From: Smittia aterrima
Taxonomy: Eukaryota; Arthropoda; Insecta; Diptera; Chironomidae
Direction of reading: 5' to 3'
Length of the DNA stretch: 64,000 nt
Assembly (NCBI GenBank): GCA_033063855.1
Contig: CP093830.1
Span: 15,190,854-15,254,853, forward strand
This document shows positions 13,974-26,700 of the stretch, piece after piece. The notes beneath the pieces are model-generated. The model searched no databases, was not told the origin of the DNA, and saw only the letters and a list, made by a program, of their open reading frames with translations. A program made the translations under genes and the position numbers. Each line of letters opens with the position of its first letter. The first letter of the stretch is position 1.

Positions 13974-14395
13974 CTAACGACTCATTTCTTCATCTACTAC
14001 ATACCAAAAGTCAATATCACCGTCAGCAGTTGACTCATCAGGCGAGGAGAGGTCGTCTTCATCCTCTTCCATTTCCTCCTCAGCCTCCCCTTCTTCTGTA
14101 CGAACGTAATTTTCCATGGAAAGAAATAACATTTTGACAACGCTCTGACTTGTTGATTTACAGCTTCACGTTGCTAACCTTCATCTTCAAATTCTGCTGA
14201 TTCAGAACTCTCTTCATGTGAACTATGCGCAGATATTTCTTCATCAGTCTCTTCATCAGTCTCAGTTGATGCAGTTAAATCATTAGGCTTAGCACCTTCG
14301 TCGTCACTCTCTTGACGAGCGTAAGTATATTCTTCAAACGCGACCCATCGCAATTTTTCCATTGCTTTCTTCATCTGATGAGCATAGTTTTCCAT
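13974..14395 (-). CDS. Small highly acidic protein of unknown function (2 exons, 112 aa)
   Basis: Exon 1 is 14395-14179 and exon 2 is 14095-13974. The intron is 83 bp with GTTAGC donor and TACAG acceptor, and the phase agrees (GAT GAA G / AA GAA). The start is a true ATG at 14395. The first 30 residues are basic/aromatic (MENYAHQMKKAMEKLRWVAF). The rest is dominated by Glu, Asp and Ser, with runs such as EGEAEEEMEEDEDD, ending DFWYVVDEEMSR. There is no signal peptide or membrane segment. I do not recognise the family. The in-frame splice joining two acidic blocks, and the residue bias continuing across it, argue for a real gene. It could instead be a terminal part of a longer gene. Function is not inferred. 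Confidence 0.5.
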
Positions 14396-14399
14396 TCAC

Positions 14400-15105
14400 A
14401 CTTTCACTTTAATCTTGTTCACCTACATTTTTTGCGTTCATCGTATCGATAAGAGAAATAAACACTGCAGAGCTCTCAAGAGATGACAGAAAAACTAAGA
14501 CTGCCGTTGAAATGAAATTAAAGCGCCAACTCAAAAGTTAAAATAAATTTTCATATTTTCTTCTCATTTCTCTGATTTTTTTTCCTTCGACTTTATACCT
14601 GACACTCAACCCAAATACATTTTTCAGGTCCCACGCTTTCTCTCACGTTAGAATCGCGCGCTAATGATAGATACACGCGGAATATTCAAGGTCGACTTCT
14701 GTAAGAAAAATGGAAACCTAAATGAATTTACATAAAAAAGTTTTTAACGCGTCGGGAAGGCAAAGCAATAAAATTTATGCAAAACGAAAGCATAGACAAG
14801 CTCGGCATTACGCTTGAAATACTTCGGCATTTTATTTATGATTACAAGGGAAATGCTAATTTATTCGCATGACCTTGCTGATTCCGTCTCCTCTTCTTAC
14901 TTAGACGTCGATTTTCTCATATGAACGTCGGAGCCTTATTTATTGTTATAAAATTTTCATGGCACTTGGTGTTGTTCATAAACTACGTTTAGTAATAAAA
15001 TAAATTTAAAATAATAATAAGAATTGGCTTGGTGTGAAATTCCTTCTTTCTGTCTTTCTGTGGCGTGACGCTCGACTTTAGCGCAACTGGCGACGAAAAA
15101 ATGAA
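14400..15105. other. Upstream of the acidic-protein gene; nothing recognised
   Basis: The stretch is AT-rich and presumably includes the promoter of the acidic-protein gene. I found no coding exon or repeat with definable ends. Confidence 0.5.
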
Positions 15106-15109
15106 CTAA

Positions 15110-15443
15110 GCGTCGTTGTGCATGAACCAAAAACTTCGGAAAACTTTGGGAAAACTCAGGAAAACTTCGAGAAAATTTCGGAAAACCCGGGAAAACTTCG
15201 GAAAAACTTGGGTAATCTTCGGGAAAATTTCGGTAAAACTCGAGAAAACTTCGGGAAAATTTAGGAAACTCGGGAAAACTTCGGAAAAACTCGAGAAAAA
15301 TTCGGAAAAACTTCGGGAAAAATTCGGAAAAACTCGGGAAAAGTCGGGAAAACTTCGGAAAAACTCGGGAAATTTTTGGAAAAATTCGGTAAACTCGAAG
15401 AGATTCGTTTTGACGGGTGGCGAAGCCGCCCGGGGCAAACTAG
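15110..15443 (+). mobile_element. Non-autonomous Helitron-like element with internal minisatellite (3' end defined)
   Basis: About 280 bp (15125-15405) is a degenerate tandem array built from short units such as cgggaaaactt and cggaaaaa. It ends in a GC-rich hairpin: 15414-15421 pairs with 15425-15432 (8-bp stem, 3-nt loop, one G-T pair). Seven nucleotides later comes CTAG (15440-15443), followed directly by T. Known Helitrons end 3' in CTRR preceded by a short hairpin, and they insert before T. Internal tandem repeats are typical of short DINE/HINE-type derivatives. I could not place the 5' end, so the left boundary is only the start of the array. Both strands stay open for about 110 codons here because the repeat lacks stops; that is not coding. 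Confidence 0.5.
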
Positions 15444-15449
15444 TTTAAA

Positions 15450-18400
15450 ATAATTTCAACACTGTTAAAACGTCTTTTTTCTTTTCTCAATAAGTTGTAC
15501 GTAATTTTGAACACCGGCTTATTTTTCATTTCTTTTTTTTCTCCATAGTAGCCTAGATATGTCGCAGCACATCACTTGAACATTAATAAATGCTTTATTT
15601 TCTGCATAAGTGAATATTGAACATATTTGATATCATAAATAAGTTCACGTTGCACTTACAAGAAAGAAGAGATGGGAGAGAGATAGAGAGAACGATTCAC
15701 AGCATGTTATAGCAGAGGATTCTTGGGAAGAATGAGCAAGTTTTGTCGTTCACTAGAAAAAGTAATTTTGATGAAATTGGATTTAAATGAAAAAAATTTG
15801 AGTGCAAAGTTGTGCAGGAAAATTAGAGAAAGTTTTAGAATCTAATTGCATTATTTCTTGGAGTTCCGGAATTTAAAAACTTTCCAAACATCACAGAGAA
15901 ACCTAAAGTTAACAGAGACTTCAACTCTTGAGTAACAAAACTTGCAACCATCTCCGTTTATGCAAAACTGCGGATGAGAATGTGAGAACTTTTTTCTCAT
16001 TTATTTCATTATTGCCATGTTGGTAGGGAATGAATCCAGTTTTTCTAGAACATAAGCAAAAATTGCATTACTCGACATGGAAAAAAGAGGAGGAAAGGTC
16101 CTAGCAGTCGGAGCTTTAGATTTTTATGTCAAATATTCCAATATAAGGATGGAAACACACAGCGAAATTGCGAGCCAGAAAAAAATTCAATTTTAATTTA
16201 CATGGAAATTTTCATGGGGAAACTCTTTTTCTGCTGCTGTCGTCACGACTTTTCCCGTCTCGAATTTTCACATGTTTCATGCATGTTTAGCGATTCAATG
16301 AATACATTTCTAAAGAAAAATTTAATGCTTGGATCTTGAAGGAATCTTTCATGGAGTGGACACGAATAAATGCATTTTGAGATAAGAGGAATCCTCGGAA
16401 TTCAATGACAGCATCTCTTTAGATCGTTTATTCACACATCCATCTACCTAACATTACCAGAACGTCGAAGAACGTAGAAACACGACGGGGAAACCTAAAT
16501 CGAATCAAACTAAACATCACATTTCTTGTTTAAGATTTATAAATTATGTCATAGCGAGCTCGTCTCAATGTGTTTCTGAGGCGAGAAAAACTCTCCCCCT
16601 TCGAAAACATTTCCATGTCGCATGCTGCACTCTCTTTCTCATATTTCCTTCTAGCGAGAAGATTTTTCGTCATTATCCACAATCATCAACCATCATCAAT
16701 GCTTATCCAACAATCATTGAGAGTTGCTGTAGAGAGAAAATGAGAGAGAATGCTTCATCTCAATCGCGAATATTGTTGTTTACGAGAATGTTTAATTGAT
16801 AGTCGCTGATGTCGAAGAACGTTAATGAATAAACTCTTTCGATTTGTTATGGAAGAAAACAAGAAGTTCACAGAGTCAAATCTTTTGGAAATTCCTGAGA
16901 TCCAATTAAAGAATCGTCAAAACAATCGGGAAATTTATGGCCAAGGAAAAAAACTTTTTCAAGGTAAGACCAGAAATTGGATTCCACTGTTCGAAGTCGA
17001 AGATAAACTAAATGAAGGGGTGGGAGAGACAAGGTAATCAAGCACGATGAAACTTTGCATGAGAATTTTCCACCTCATTTTCATCTCTATTAAAAGTTTT
17101 CCATTTAATTGATTCTATGAAGAGAAAAAAGAAACTTCTCGAAGAATAACGAAGTCGACGTTTTAATTTATTATGTCACATTTCATGTATGATCGTCGTT
17201 CGAGAGAAGATAAACTTTATATCAACATCCTACACCCGGTTTAATCAGAAACATAATCGAGAAAAGATGATGAAGAGAAGGAGTTTTTCTGCTGCCGTTC
17301 GATTTCTTAGATTTTTCTCGAAAATCCTACGAAGAAAGGAATTTAATTATAAAACTTTTTTTGCCGAAAAAAAAAGAAAAAGATTTTCTACTTGCGCTTC
17401 ACGTCGAGAAAGGGGAATGAAATTTATCGATAATGACAGAAAATCGAAAATTCATTATGATAAGGAAAAGTTTGACATTCGGTCTCTGTCTTCGTTGACA
17501 GCCTTTCGTCTCAGCTCGCTCCTCCTTATAAGAACTTACCAACATTGAGTTGTTAGAAGACTTTTTGTTGGAGGACGATGAGCCAATTTGCTCATGTTTG
17601 GTTTAATATCATTTAATTAATGAAATAATTAGCAAAGTTTGAGAAAAAAAAACTTCGTCATCGCTCATTGTTAAGCTAGGACTTAATTCAATTACACGTG
17701 GAATGACGAGCTCGAACAAGGAAGATACGAAGTGATTAGTCTTGAATCTGTTCAGCGGGCCTTACTTGAAATCAAACATTTGACAATTTCTTCTGTCATT
17801 CAATCATAACTTCCGTCACTCAAAGTAAACGATGATAAATGTTCTCATTCTTATAAAGCAAATGAAGGCTTCTCCAAGATTTTTGAATTTAACAATTCAT
17901 CAATCCAATGTCGGCGTAATTTATGATCCTTCCCCGCCTTCTCACATGTTTGGTTAATGATTTATTTCAAGCGAGGCATGAATTTCCCTTCATCAAGAGT
18001 GTTTGTGATAACAGAGTACGTTACAACGCAAACTGCCACAAAAGCAAACACTTGACAATTGTGTTTCTTTGAGCTTTTCTCGTGAAAAGTTTCAGGTTCC
18101 TGAGTTTTGATAATGACTTGTTAGCTCCCCCCATCGCATCATCGGTTCCTGCTACTGAATGTTTGTATTCTATGTAAAGGAAAATATATTTCATGGCGTT
18201 TATTGCAGGAGAGAGAAAGCGGAAAACAAGGCTTAGAATAATTTCTGGCGATTATTCAGAGTTAAATAATGGAGTCTTACGCTCGAGCTCTTTACTTCAT
18301 TTTATTTTTCTCTTATTTATTTACTTTTTTCTCGTCTTCCAACTCCTTGAGCATCGTGAAAGCCGAACATGTTAATTATTTTCTTAATCTTACACATGTG

Positions 18401-18700
18401 CGTGTATGCGACTGGCAACATTAATTAAATTAAATTGTAATTTGGAAATTCTGCGTATTAACTTTTAATGTCTTCTAACGAGAGGGAGAAAGAGAGAGAG
18501 AGAGATGGTTGTGTAATTTATCACCCTAATTTGATGAAAAACGCGACGCTGCTATTTTTAATCCCTCAAAGCTTCTGTTGCTATGTTGAGGATGAAAAAA
18601 AAGTAAAAAAAATATTTAACGAGGCTTTGCATTCAAATGTCGCTAAAAATTAAATTGTTGAATGCTTTGGTAATTTTTGTAAAGGAATTCTTTATTTACT
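15450..18700. other. No supportable gene; intergenic or intronic
   Basis: There is no recognisable exon or RNA gene. Open frames of 60-119 codons are present (the longest at 17189-17548, plus strand) but they are lysine/arginine/phenylalanine rich in the way AT-rich non-coding DNA is, and have no splice or domain support. A short (GA)n tract lies at about 18479-18505. Confidence 0.5.
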
Positions 18701-18713
18701 TACATGTTGTGAG

Positions 18714-19173
18714 TTATTTCTTTGTGACAGCAACGACCACACAGACGATCACGATGATGGTGACAAAGACCAACGTTAGAAGGAGGAAAGTTACTCGTCT
18801 ATCGCATCCAGCTTGAGATCGTGCGGCTTCCGACAAATGTGAGGACGTGCTGCTTCGAGCTCTCGAATTGTTAAAAGCTTTTTGGTACATCATCCTCGCT
18901 CAGGTGGAATTTTCTTTTTCAGGAAATCAAACACTAACTACAGAAACTGTAATGTTTTCTTAGATTCATCGCTATGACGACCAAGGAAAGTTTTGTTTCA
19001 CGAATACTTATAAAGTTTTGAAATTTATCGTCAATAGGTGTATAGTAGCGAGGAGCTTTCTGAACTTTAGCTAGTCGTGTCGTATGACTGAAGCGCTGTG
19101 GAAATTGAAATTCTTTCTTCACTTTTGTTGATGCTTTGGGCTTGGTTGCTCGCGTTTCCGTTTCAACGCTCTT
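18714..19173 (-). CDS. Probable small protein with C-terminal membrane anchor (5' partial)
   Basis: The 3' exon (18899-18714) reads TRMMYQKAFNNSRARSSTSS, then HLSEAARSQAGCDRR, then a single strongly hydrophobic segment (VTFLLLTLVFVTIIVIVCVVV) and ends AVTKK. On its own it is a 59-codon frame with two tandem ATGs (18893 and 18890). An upstream frame (19173 to about 19016, residues such as SVETETRATKPKASTKVKKE) can be joined to it in phase through a GTATTC donor and a CACCTGAG acceptor. No ATG precedes that frame before an in-frame stop, so a further 5' exon would be needed. The hydrophobic segment close to the C terminus suggests a tail-anchored or single-pass protein. Family not recognised. 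The 3' exon is better supported than the upstream one. Confidence 0.4.
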
Positions 19174-19199
19174 ACTCAAAAAGGATTTTCAAAGTGTTT

Positions 19200-22100
19200 G
19201 CCATTGAAGCGAACTCACATTCACGAATTGCTGAAAATCGTAATCTTGGGAGCTAGTCAACCTTCCAATAAGTGGAAGATTTATGGACTTTCACACATAC
19301 TTTTAATGCTTTTTCTGCTTTTTCCTCTCTCACTCCTCTTCCCGCATGCTCAAGGAGGATTTATTATGTACGTTGCTCTCGGTTTTGTTTTGTGTAAAAG
19401 TTTATGTCAAAGTTTTGTTTTTTCTTCGACTCCGTTATCTTGTCTGCCGGCTTTAAGTGTAATTCAGAATCTGAATTTCAGATGGTTTAAGAGAGAGATT
19501 GCGATGAGAGGAGGGCAAAAGGTTTAAAGTTGGGTATAATCGTTTCTTCCTTGACCTATTTCCTGAAGCTTTTATCCAAATATTTTCCTTTTTCGAAGAC
19601 GCCACGAAGACTGATTGATTATAATGTCATTCTGATAACATCATTAGCATAAAACAGACCACAGAAAAAAGCTTCATTAGCAGTCCAAACTGTTTCTCAT
19701 CTGTCAATATGTTCTGTGTCACATTTCCCGAATCGAACAAGAATAAAAATTTGTCAAAAAATATTCAAAAAGTGAATAAACGTGACTTGCATTCAAAACT
19801 CAATTTCATTTCACGTTTTTGGCGCCCCTCAAATTTAGATTGATCGGTCCTTGTTAATTTACGAAAAAACATTATTTTTTCGTTATCAGAGAAGGAGACA
19901 AAAAGGAAACGACACATGGTGACGAAGTTATCGTTGGATGAGTTACTTTTGTAGATGACAAATGGTATCAAATTTAAATAACTGTTCAAGCACTTTGGCG
20001 GAATTAAATTGTTGCTGAAAATCAATCGATAATCCGCACATGAGACTGTAGAGATAAGCCAAGAAATTTAATTAAAACCCCGTGGCCAGCAATGTGTGCA
20101 AACTGCCAGATAATTTTATAGGTTTTTTAATCCTCGAGAAAATTCAATAAAAAGCAACAACATCGTAAAGCTCACAATTGATATTGAAGAGCACACATAA
20201 GTATCAATGACGGTTTAAGTCAATTAATTACGAAAAATAATTAAACGGGCACACGGCATGAAAAGCTATTTAAATGTTGTTTAATTAAGATAATTAAACT
20301 TTCGTTGATTCGCCGGAAATGATTTTGCTGAGGTTTTTGAATTATTAAATTGAACAAAAGCCGGAGAGTGAATCAGAGCATGATATTGCCGGTTATGTTA
20401 GTTATGATGTCCATAAAAACTTATGTAATAGCTCACAGTAAAACATCATACCATTCGATAGAGAATTAACGAACATTTGTTCTACAGTTAGATTCTCATT
20501 CCCAATTAGAAATTTACGAAATTAAATTCCTAAAATTTAATCTTAGCACCAAATTGATTCCACGAAATTTTCTTAACATCCAGGCAGATGCTCCATAATC
20601 GAAGGTCGGAAACTTTTTTGTTTGCATCCCACGTTTCGATGTTCCATCTTTCGCTTTAAAGACTCTCCCATTACGCAATACGTTGCTGATAAAATTTCCC
20701 GATGGGCAATTCATGGGATTAGGTAATAACATTTTAATAAATGCTCCTTTAATATTCTTCTACTTCCTCGCCGTTATTGACTGAATTCTTCAAATAGCTC
20801 TTAGATATTAAAGCATCGTTTGTTTTATTGCTGACCCATGATGATGCCGAATCATTCTCTTGGCAACAAACAATGTGTGGGGTGAGAAACTTAGTTAATA
20901 TCTTGATTAATCAAAGAAGAGAAATCATGAAAGTGTCTCGACAGAAATCTTGAGTAATCTTTGGCAATTCCATTGTCACAAGATTTCAAATAAAATTTAA
21001 CTGAGCAATTTTCTTAATTCATCGTCGAATTCTGTTTTTGAATCGCTCTAATGCATCACATAAATTTCTTAGACGAATAGTGAATGGGAAGCAATCCATC
21101 TTTCCCACATCAGCTTTCCGTCGCTCTCACTCGATCGTAAGTATTACGAAATTTGATTAAATTCCTTTTATTGTCTACAAGTCGCGTAGATCAATTTATC
21201 ACGGGCTTGCTTGTTCGCAGTTGCTTCTGCTCCTATTTCTTAAAGAAAACTCAATTTCCTTCGTATCAATTATCGTCGAGAACACTTTCTTCCCTTCGTC
21301 GTCTTTTGTTTCCTTCCATCTCACAGAGAAAAGCCAAAAGTGCTTTTTTATGTTGCATAAAATGTATAAATTGATAGAAATGACTTCTTCTTACTCTCAG
21401 AGAACGCGATGATTTTGTATGATTGAACAGAAAGCCGAATAATTCAATTGGTACACTGAACTTAAAAGTTTTAAGTTAAAAGCTTTTAAAAGCGTTTAGT
21501 TAAAAAAAAAAGTTATAGTGAAATATTTTCTGTTAAGTCAGTAACTAAATCTAGTGCTAGGTTTTATTGAATTTACTATGCCAACATCATCGTTCCATTT
21601 TTATATTGAACCGAAAGCTTTTAGTGAAAGCTCCATTCCATAAATTTCAAATTAAGCCCATTGATCGAAATATTTTTTTACTGAAAGCAAATAAATTTCT
21701 TTCCCTCAACGTTTTAATAATCTTGTAGACGTATTCATGATGTTTTAAATCAAATTATGATTCTCATTTCAAGGTCCGCCAGTTGAGCGGATTTCAATTA
21801 AATCAGTGAATTGACAAATTTAGAATAGGCAGGAAAGAGATTTCTTATTTATTCGAAGTTTGAATTTCAAACGCTCTCGTTCAATCAAAGAATTAAGCTG
21901 AAAAGGAGGATAAAATTTGTTTTTATTCAAATTCAAGTGCTCTCCACTCTTATAGAGATGCTGAAATTATGAAAATATCACGCATTTATGTCTTTCACTC
22001 TGCGGATGCTTGACTCGAGTTTCTTCTCTTTCTTTGGTTTGGCAAGTTTTGAGAGTTTTAAGGACCGCACCACTCACAATCGTTGGCGTACATCATAATT

Positions 22101-23700
22101 TTATTGCTGTCAATTCTCTGCATTTTATGAATCACGTACAATTCTTTCTGGTCTCGTATGGTATTGTCGTGATACTTGAGAATGAATATATGCGTGCGAT
22201 AATTGAAAGGAAGAAAATTACGCTCGTAAAAAAAAAGGAAAAGCGGAAAATTTACCCTCCGAGAGGAAAATCTTTCGAATTGTGTTACAAACTCAATCAA
22301 CTCCTCTCCTCACTTCAACAACCGCCACATTTAATTAATAATTACCTTCGTTTCTTCAAGTTCAAGTGGTGAAAAATTGCTGTTTATATTCGATACTTCT
22401 TCGTTTTACTCGATATAATTGGAATCATATTTCATGATGAAGCGAAAGTTTCTTTCTTCCTTTTGACACGCACCTTGAGCATCATCTAAAACAACAAATG
22501 AACACATCTCATGCGTATTTGTGTGTTCAAATTGCTTCATCAAATAATAATACACCTTTTGCTACTGGCTTGTTGTTGTTGATACACTGCTTCTACGTAA
22601 TCATAATAAAATCAGGTTTTATGAGCTTGACTTTTGCACTTTATGTTTTGCCACATCCCAACCAACTCTAATGAGGTAACAAGAGTTTTTCTTTTTTTCC
22701 CTCATTCGTGTCTCTCATGATTTGTTTTCGATTGAAAGGGGAAAAAAGGTTCGAGGGCAACAAGAGCGAGCGGGTTGACGAAATTTCTCCTTCTTCAGAG
22801 AAGAATCTCCTCTTATCAGACACTTTCCTACCAAAACCTTGAATTCGTTTCGTAAAATGTTTGATGTAGTAAAAAAGTCATAAGCATAAAACTCAATAAG
22901 AAAATCGTTCGTAAAAAAAGGCTCATAAAATTTCGAAATTTCCTTTCATGCCCTCGAGCTTAATTGTTGTCATAACGTGAAGAGATTTACTCCCTCCTGT
23001 TAAAACTCAATATCCGTGCGCTTTAATTTTGATCCAATTAAGATATGGGAAGCAATCGCTGCGCTGTAAGTAAAAGTAAGCGTAAAACACTCGAGAGATT
23101 AATGTTTCAAATATAACTTCCGACTTTATTAAATTCCTCACATTAAACCATTTAAGTAGTTTTTGTTTGTCGTGTATGATTTTTCATTCAATGGAAAACA
23201 AATTCAACATTTTGTTTGATTAAAATTATTTATTATATCATCAAACTAAGTCCCTGCTTATTAATAATTGTTTTCAATTAAAAATGTATGACGTTTTACT
23301 CAGTCGCAAAAAATGTTCGCATAATTGTGAAATGGGAATTTAGTCGCTTGTGAAATGGGAGAAGGGACAATCCAATAATTGAGTCACAAGCTTTAAGAGA
23401 ATTGAGCCCCACAAAATTTTCAAACATTTTAAAATTTATCAAGCTTTTACGTTTCTCGCCTTGTGACTTAACTGATGAACTATCCCTGCCGAAAGTTTCC
23501 ACTTTATTATCATTGTGTACAATTTTACCATCGAGAGACGGGTTCGGAAACAAACTTTTGTTTCCACAGTTCTGAGCTTTTATTCGACTGTTTTGAAGAA
23601 ATTTTTTATTTACAGCTGAATCTGTTAACATTGTCCGAAAACTTTTGATTTCAATCATAAACTTTGAGGGAGGAGGAAAGTTAATTAAAAAAATTATCCG
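19200..23700. other. Gene-poor stretch; nothing recognised
   Basis: Several open frames occur, including 72 codons at 20514-20732 (minus, true ATG) and 139 codons at 23296-23715 (minus, true ATG that overlaps the polyadenylation signal of the sidestep-type gene). Neither shows a family, domain or splice partner, so I do not call them. Around 20.1-20.35 kb there are many TAATTA-type motifs and long non-coding AT-rich segments that could be regulatory, but this is not demonstrable from one sequence. Confidence 0.4.
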
Positions 23701-23714
23701 AGAATATTCACACA

Positions 23715-23720
23715 TTTATT
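23715..23720 (-). terminator. Polyadenylation signal of the sidestep-type gene
   Basis: AATAAA on the minus strand begins about 40 nt beyond the TGA at 23764-23762, so the 3' UTR is probably short. It is the first consensus signal after the stop. Confidence 0.5.
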
Positions 23721-23761
23721 GTACAGAAGTTGTTGTCGTCGTCGCTTGGCGATGAGCTTCA

Positions 23762-26700
23762 TCAGAACCTTGTGTTGCTACTTAATCGTTTTGGAACTTC
23801 TGGCCTTTCGTTCTCCGCTTCGGGTACAGTTTGCAAAATTGATTTCTGGGTTTGTGTGATTGAAGAGTAGAGAAGGAAGAAGGCGGAAGAAAAACAATTT
23901 CAATGTTGCAAATTAGCATATTCTATTAAAATTTTAATCGGAACTCACCGTTTCGCCCGACATATCATTTGATTGGAAGAGGAGAGGCGGTGGAAGTCTA
24001 TCGATCTGGCTCGGATGCGAAATTGGCATGGAGTTACGGGAAGTGCTGAAAATCATATTCGATGGATAGACTTGTTGCGCAATGGAGGGCGGAGGTGGAG
24101 TGTTACGTGCTAGATCGATCTGTTTATGGGTAGAAGAAACAAAATATATTTAGTATGATGCTCTTGATGTGATTCAGAGCTTTCAAAGCAGAAGGCAGTG
24201 AGGAAGTTTTCTAGTGAAGCATCACAATTAGAGAATGCTAAACAAACAATACGAGTGAACAAACAACTGAGAAAGCTTCCGTAAGTCCCAGCTTTTGTTA
24301 TAAATTATGATCATATTAAAGACCTGAGCGTATATGCTGGGCTCGATAGCGCGTTTCATCTCATTGTGCCGTGGTCGACCAAGTGTTGCGCTTGAGAAGA
24401 GCGAAGGCGGTTTCTGTAGAATGGTCAAGTCAGCGTACGTGAGCTCTTTCTGAAATAAATCGCCGACATTTTTCTTAATCTACTTTTCAATGACATCTTA
24501 AATTTCTGCGGAAAGTTTTTCTTACATTCGCTATTATTCTGTTATCGATGTATCCTAAACTACTACTGGTGGGCACTTCGTTGTGAACAGGAACGTACGT
24601 TGGTCGCTCCTGATAAACGTGATGTTGCAGGCAGTTGTTATCATGCTGTGAAAACAGCATTCGGTCGCAGTCGTAGCCTGTCGTTGTAAAGTTATGTTGT
24701 TGATCCACCATCACAGCTGTGGCGTACTTATTGTTCATCCACTCGTTGTCATTTTCTGCGTTAAGCAAAGAAAGTTTTATTAATAACAAAGTGTCAAGAT
24801 GCAATTTCAATTTTGTTCACCAAGTTTATACGTATTACATGAATAAGAAAAATGTCGCTTACCTTGTGGAATAATATCTGGATTCTTGTCTATACTATCA
24901 GCACTTGCTTCTCTTATGAGAACGCCATTCTGTAGCGATGGCGATAAAGTCGAGCTCATTGTAATTGTGTTGCTTATTTGACTTGCACGTGTTCTATCGC
25001 GTCGACTTGAACTCTTTAAGCGAACAACGAGTATAATTGCTGATAATATCAACAAGAGAGCACCAAAGATTCCTAACAGTGTGCCTAGAAACGGTTTAAT
25101 TTGAAGGAATGTTGGGGTGAGTGAAGGTGAGAAGTCGGAGAACGGGAAAGTGACTGAGAATCAGAGGAATTCGAAGTTAATATGGTTAGCGAATTTCAGA
25201 GATTATTCAACAAATACCAACCAGTCTGTTTCTCAGGACTCTTAACTGTGTATCCTTGGAGCATCACTGGATTCGACTTGCCCTTCTTATTTACAGCCAT
25301 AACGATAACATCATAGTTAGTTCCAGGCTCGAGTCCCTTAAGCTCAAAGAATGGTGTCCTGGGATGAAAAGTAATTAAATATTTTAATGAGCTCTTGTCG
25401 CCCGGAGAGTTCTCACTTTGAGTTGACATATGCAAAGAGGTTTTTGTGGCCGAGGAAGTATACTTCAGCTACGAACTCCTGCGACAAGCCACCATCGAAT
25501 CCTTCCGAGCATGAAACGTGAAACATGTCGAATGTCTGGTTCGATATCGAACAGTTAGACAATGAATCCGGCTTTCCTGTTTTATTTTGCAAAGTGCAAT
25601 GACGAGAAGGGAAACGAGAGGAAATTCAAATGTAAAGAATAGAAAACTCGAAGGATGTGAAAAAAAGTGCTTTTGTTTACCTGCTGGTATTATGTTGAAA
25701 ATACAAGGCTCGCTTTGCATTCCGAGCTCATTGCCGCCCCAGCACAAAAGTGTTCCGTAATCCTGTAATAATTGAAAAAAAAATCTCTGCTTTTTCTTTA
25801 TTTGGACTAGCAAGCACACATTGTAGTTGCTATCATTTTCCGTGTTCATTCAAAATTTCTTAACTTAAGCTTTCAATTACTTTAGCTCGGACTGTTTGAT
25901 AATAAAACAATGAAAATATTCAAGCTTCCGCTTCTTTCAAACGTCAATTGCCATAAAATTGTTTAGATTTAAATGTTCATTCTCGCTCTATGTAACATGG
26001 AAAATGAGAAGACGACAGGGTAAATTAAAATGTCAAATTACTTTTGGAGTCATTGGTTTGAAGCTTATTGTACTCCTCGTTCCATTGTTTTTAACTATCG
26101 ATGACGGCATGTCCAGCAATTCTGTTAGTGACGTGTTAAACTTCCAATCGAAGTTGATATCTCGTGGAATCCCATCTACTTCGCATTGAATATTTGCTGT
26201 CTCCCCACGACCTACATTGTACGTTTGAACTTGCCCAGGGCGACATATCGGTGCAACTAAACAGGAAAAAAATCAATTACGAATGAAGTCAAGCGAAAAT
26301 GCTTTATTGCTCACATTGAATTTCTAACAGCGCTTGATTGCTTTCACCTTCACCCTCAGAATTGCTTGCGATGCAGGAATAGAAACCCATCTGCGACCTC
26401 TTCACGCCCGTAATCACTATATTTTGATCTGAAATTTTAATGCTGTCGTTGAGTGCGTTAGCTAAATCCTTGCCCTGTTAAAAGAGAATTAGTCAGCGAT
26501 GCATATCTCCGTCGTTGTCAAAGGACTGAACTCACATTGTGCCTCCACGACACTTTGTATACTTTAGGATTTGCTTTGATGTTGCACTCGAAGTAAACAT
26601 CCGCGCCCTCTCGAATGCCGGCGCTTTGACTTTGCTGATTAGTTCCAAACTCCAATGAAACAACGGGAATGTCTGAAAGTCAAAGCAAGACAAAAAGTGT

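Noticed and set aside
15116..15448. Open frames of 110 codons on both strands over the minisatellite
   Set aside because: They arise because the short repeat unit has no stop codons; composition is a direct translation of the repeat and the plus-strand frame ends in the Helitron-like hairpin.
20514..20732. 72-codon minus-strand frame with true ATG
   Set aside because: Composition looks unremarkable and there is no family match, splice context or neighbour to support it.
23296..23715. 139-codon minus-strand frame next to the sidestep-type gene
   Set aside because: Its ATG overlaps that gene's AATAAA signal; it has no recognisable domain or splice partner. It remains long for chance and could be tested by conservation.
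25196..25435. Read-through exon of the sidestep-type gene including MHMSTQSENSPGDKSS
   Set aside because: A 58-bp intron (25359-25416) with GTGAGA donor and CCCAG acceptor splices this out in phase and restores the fibronectin-like domain.
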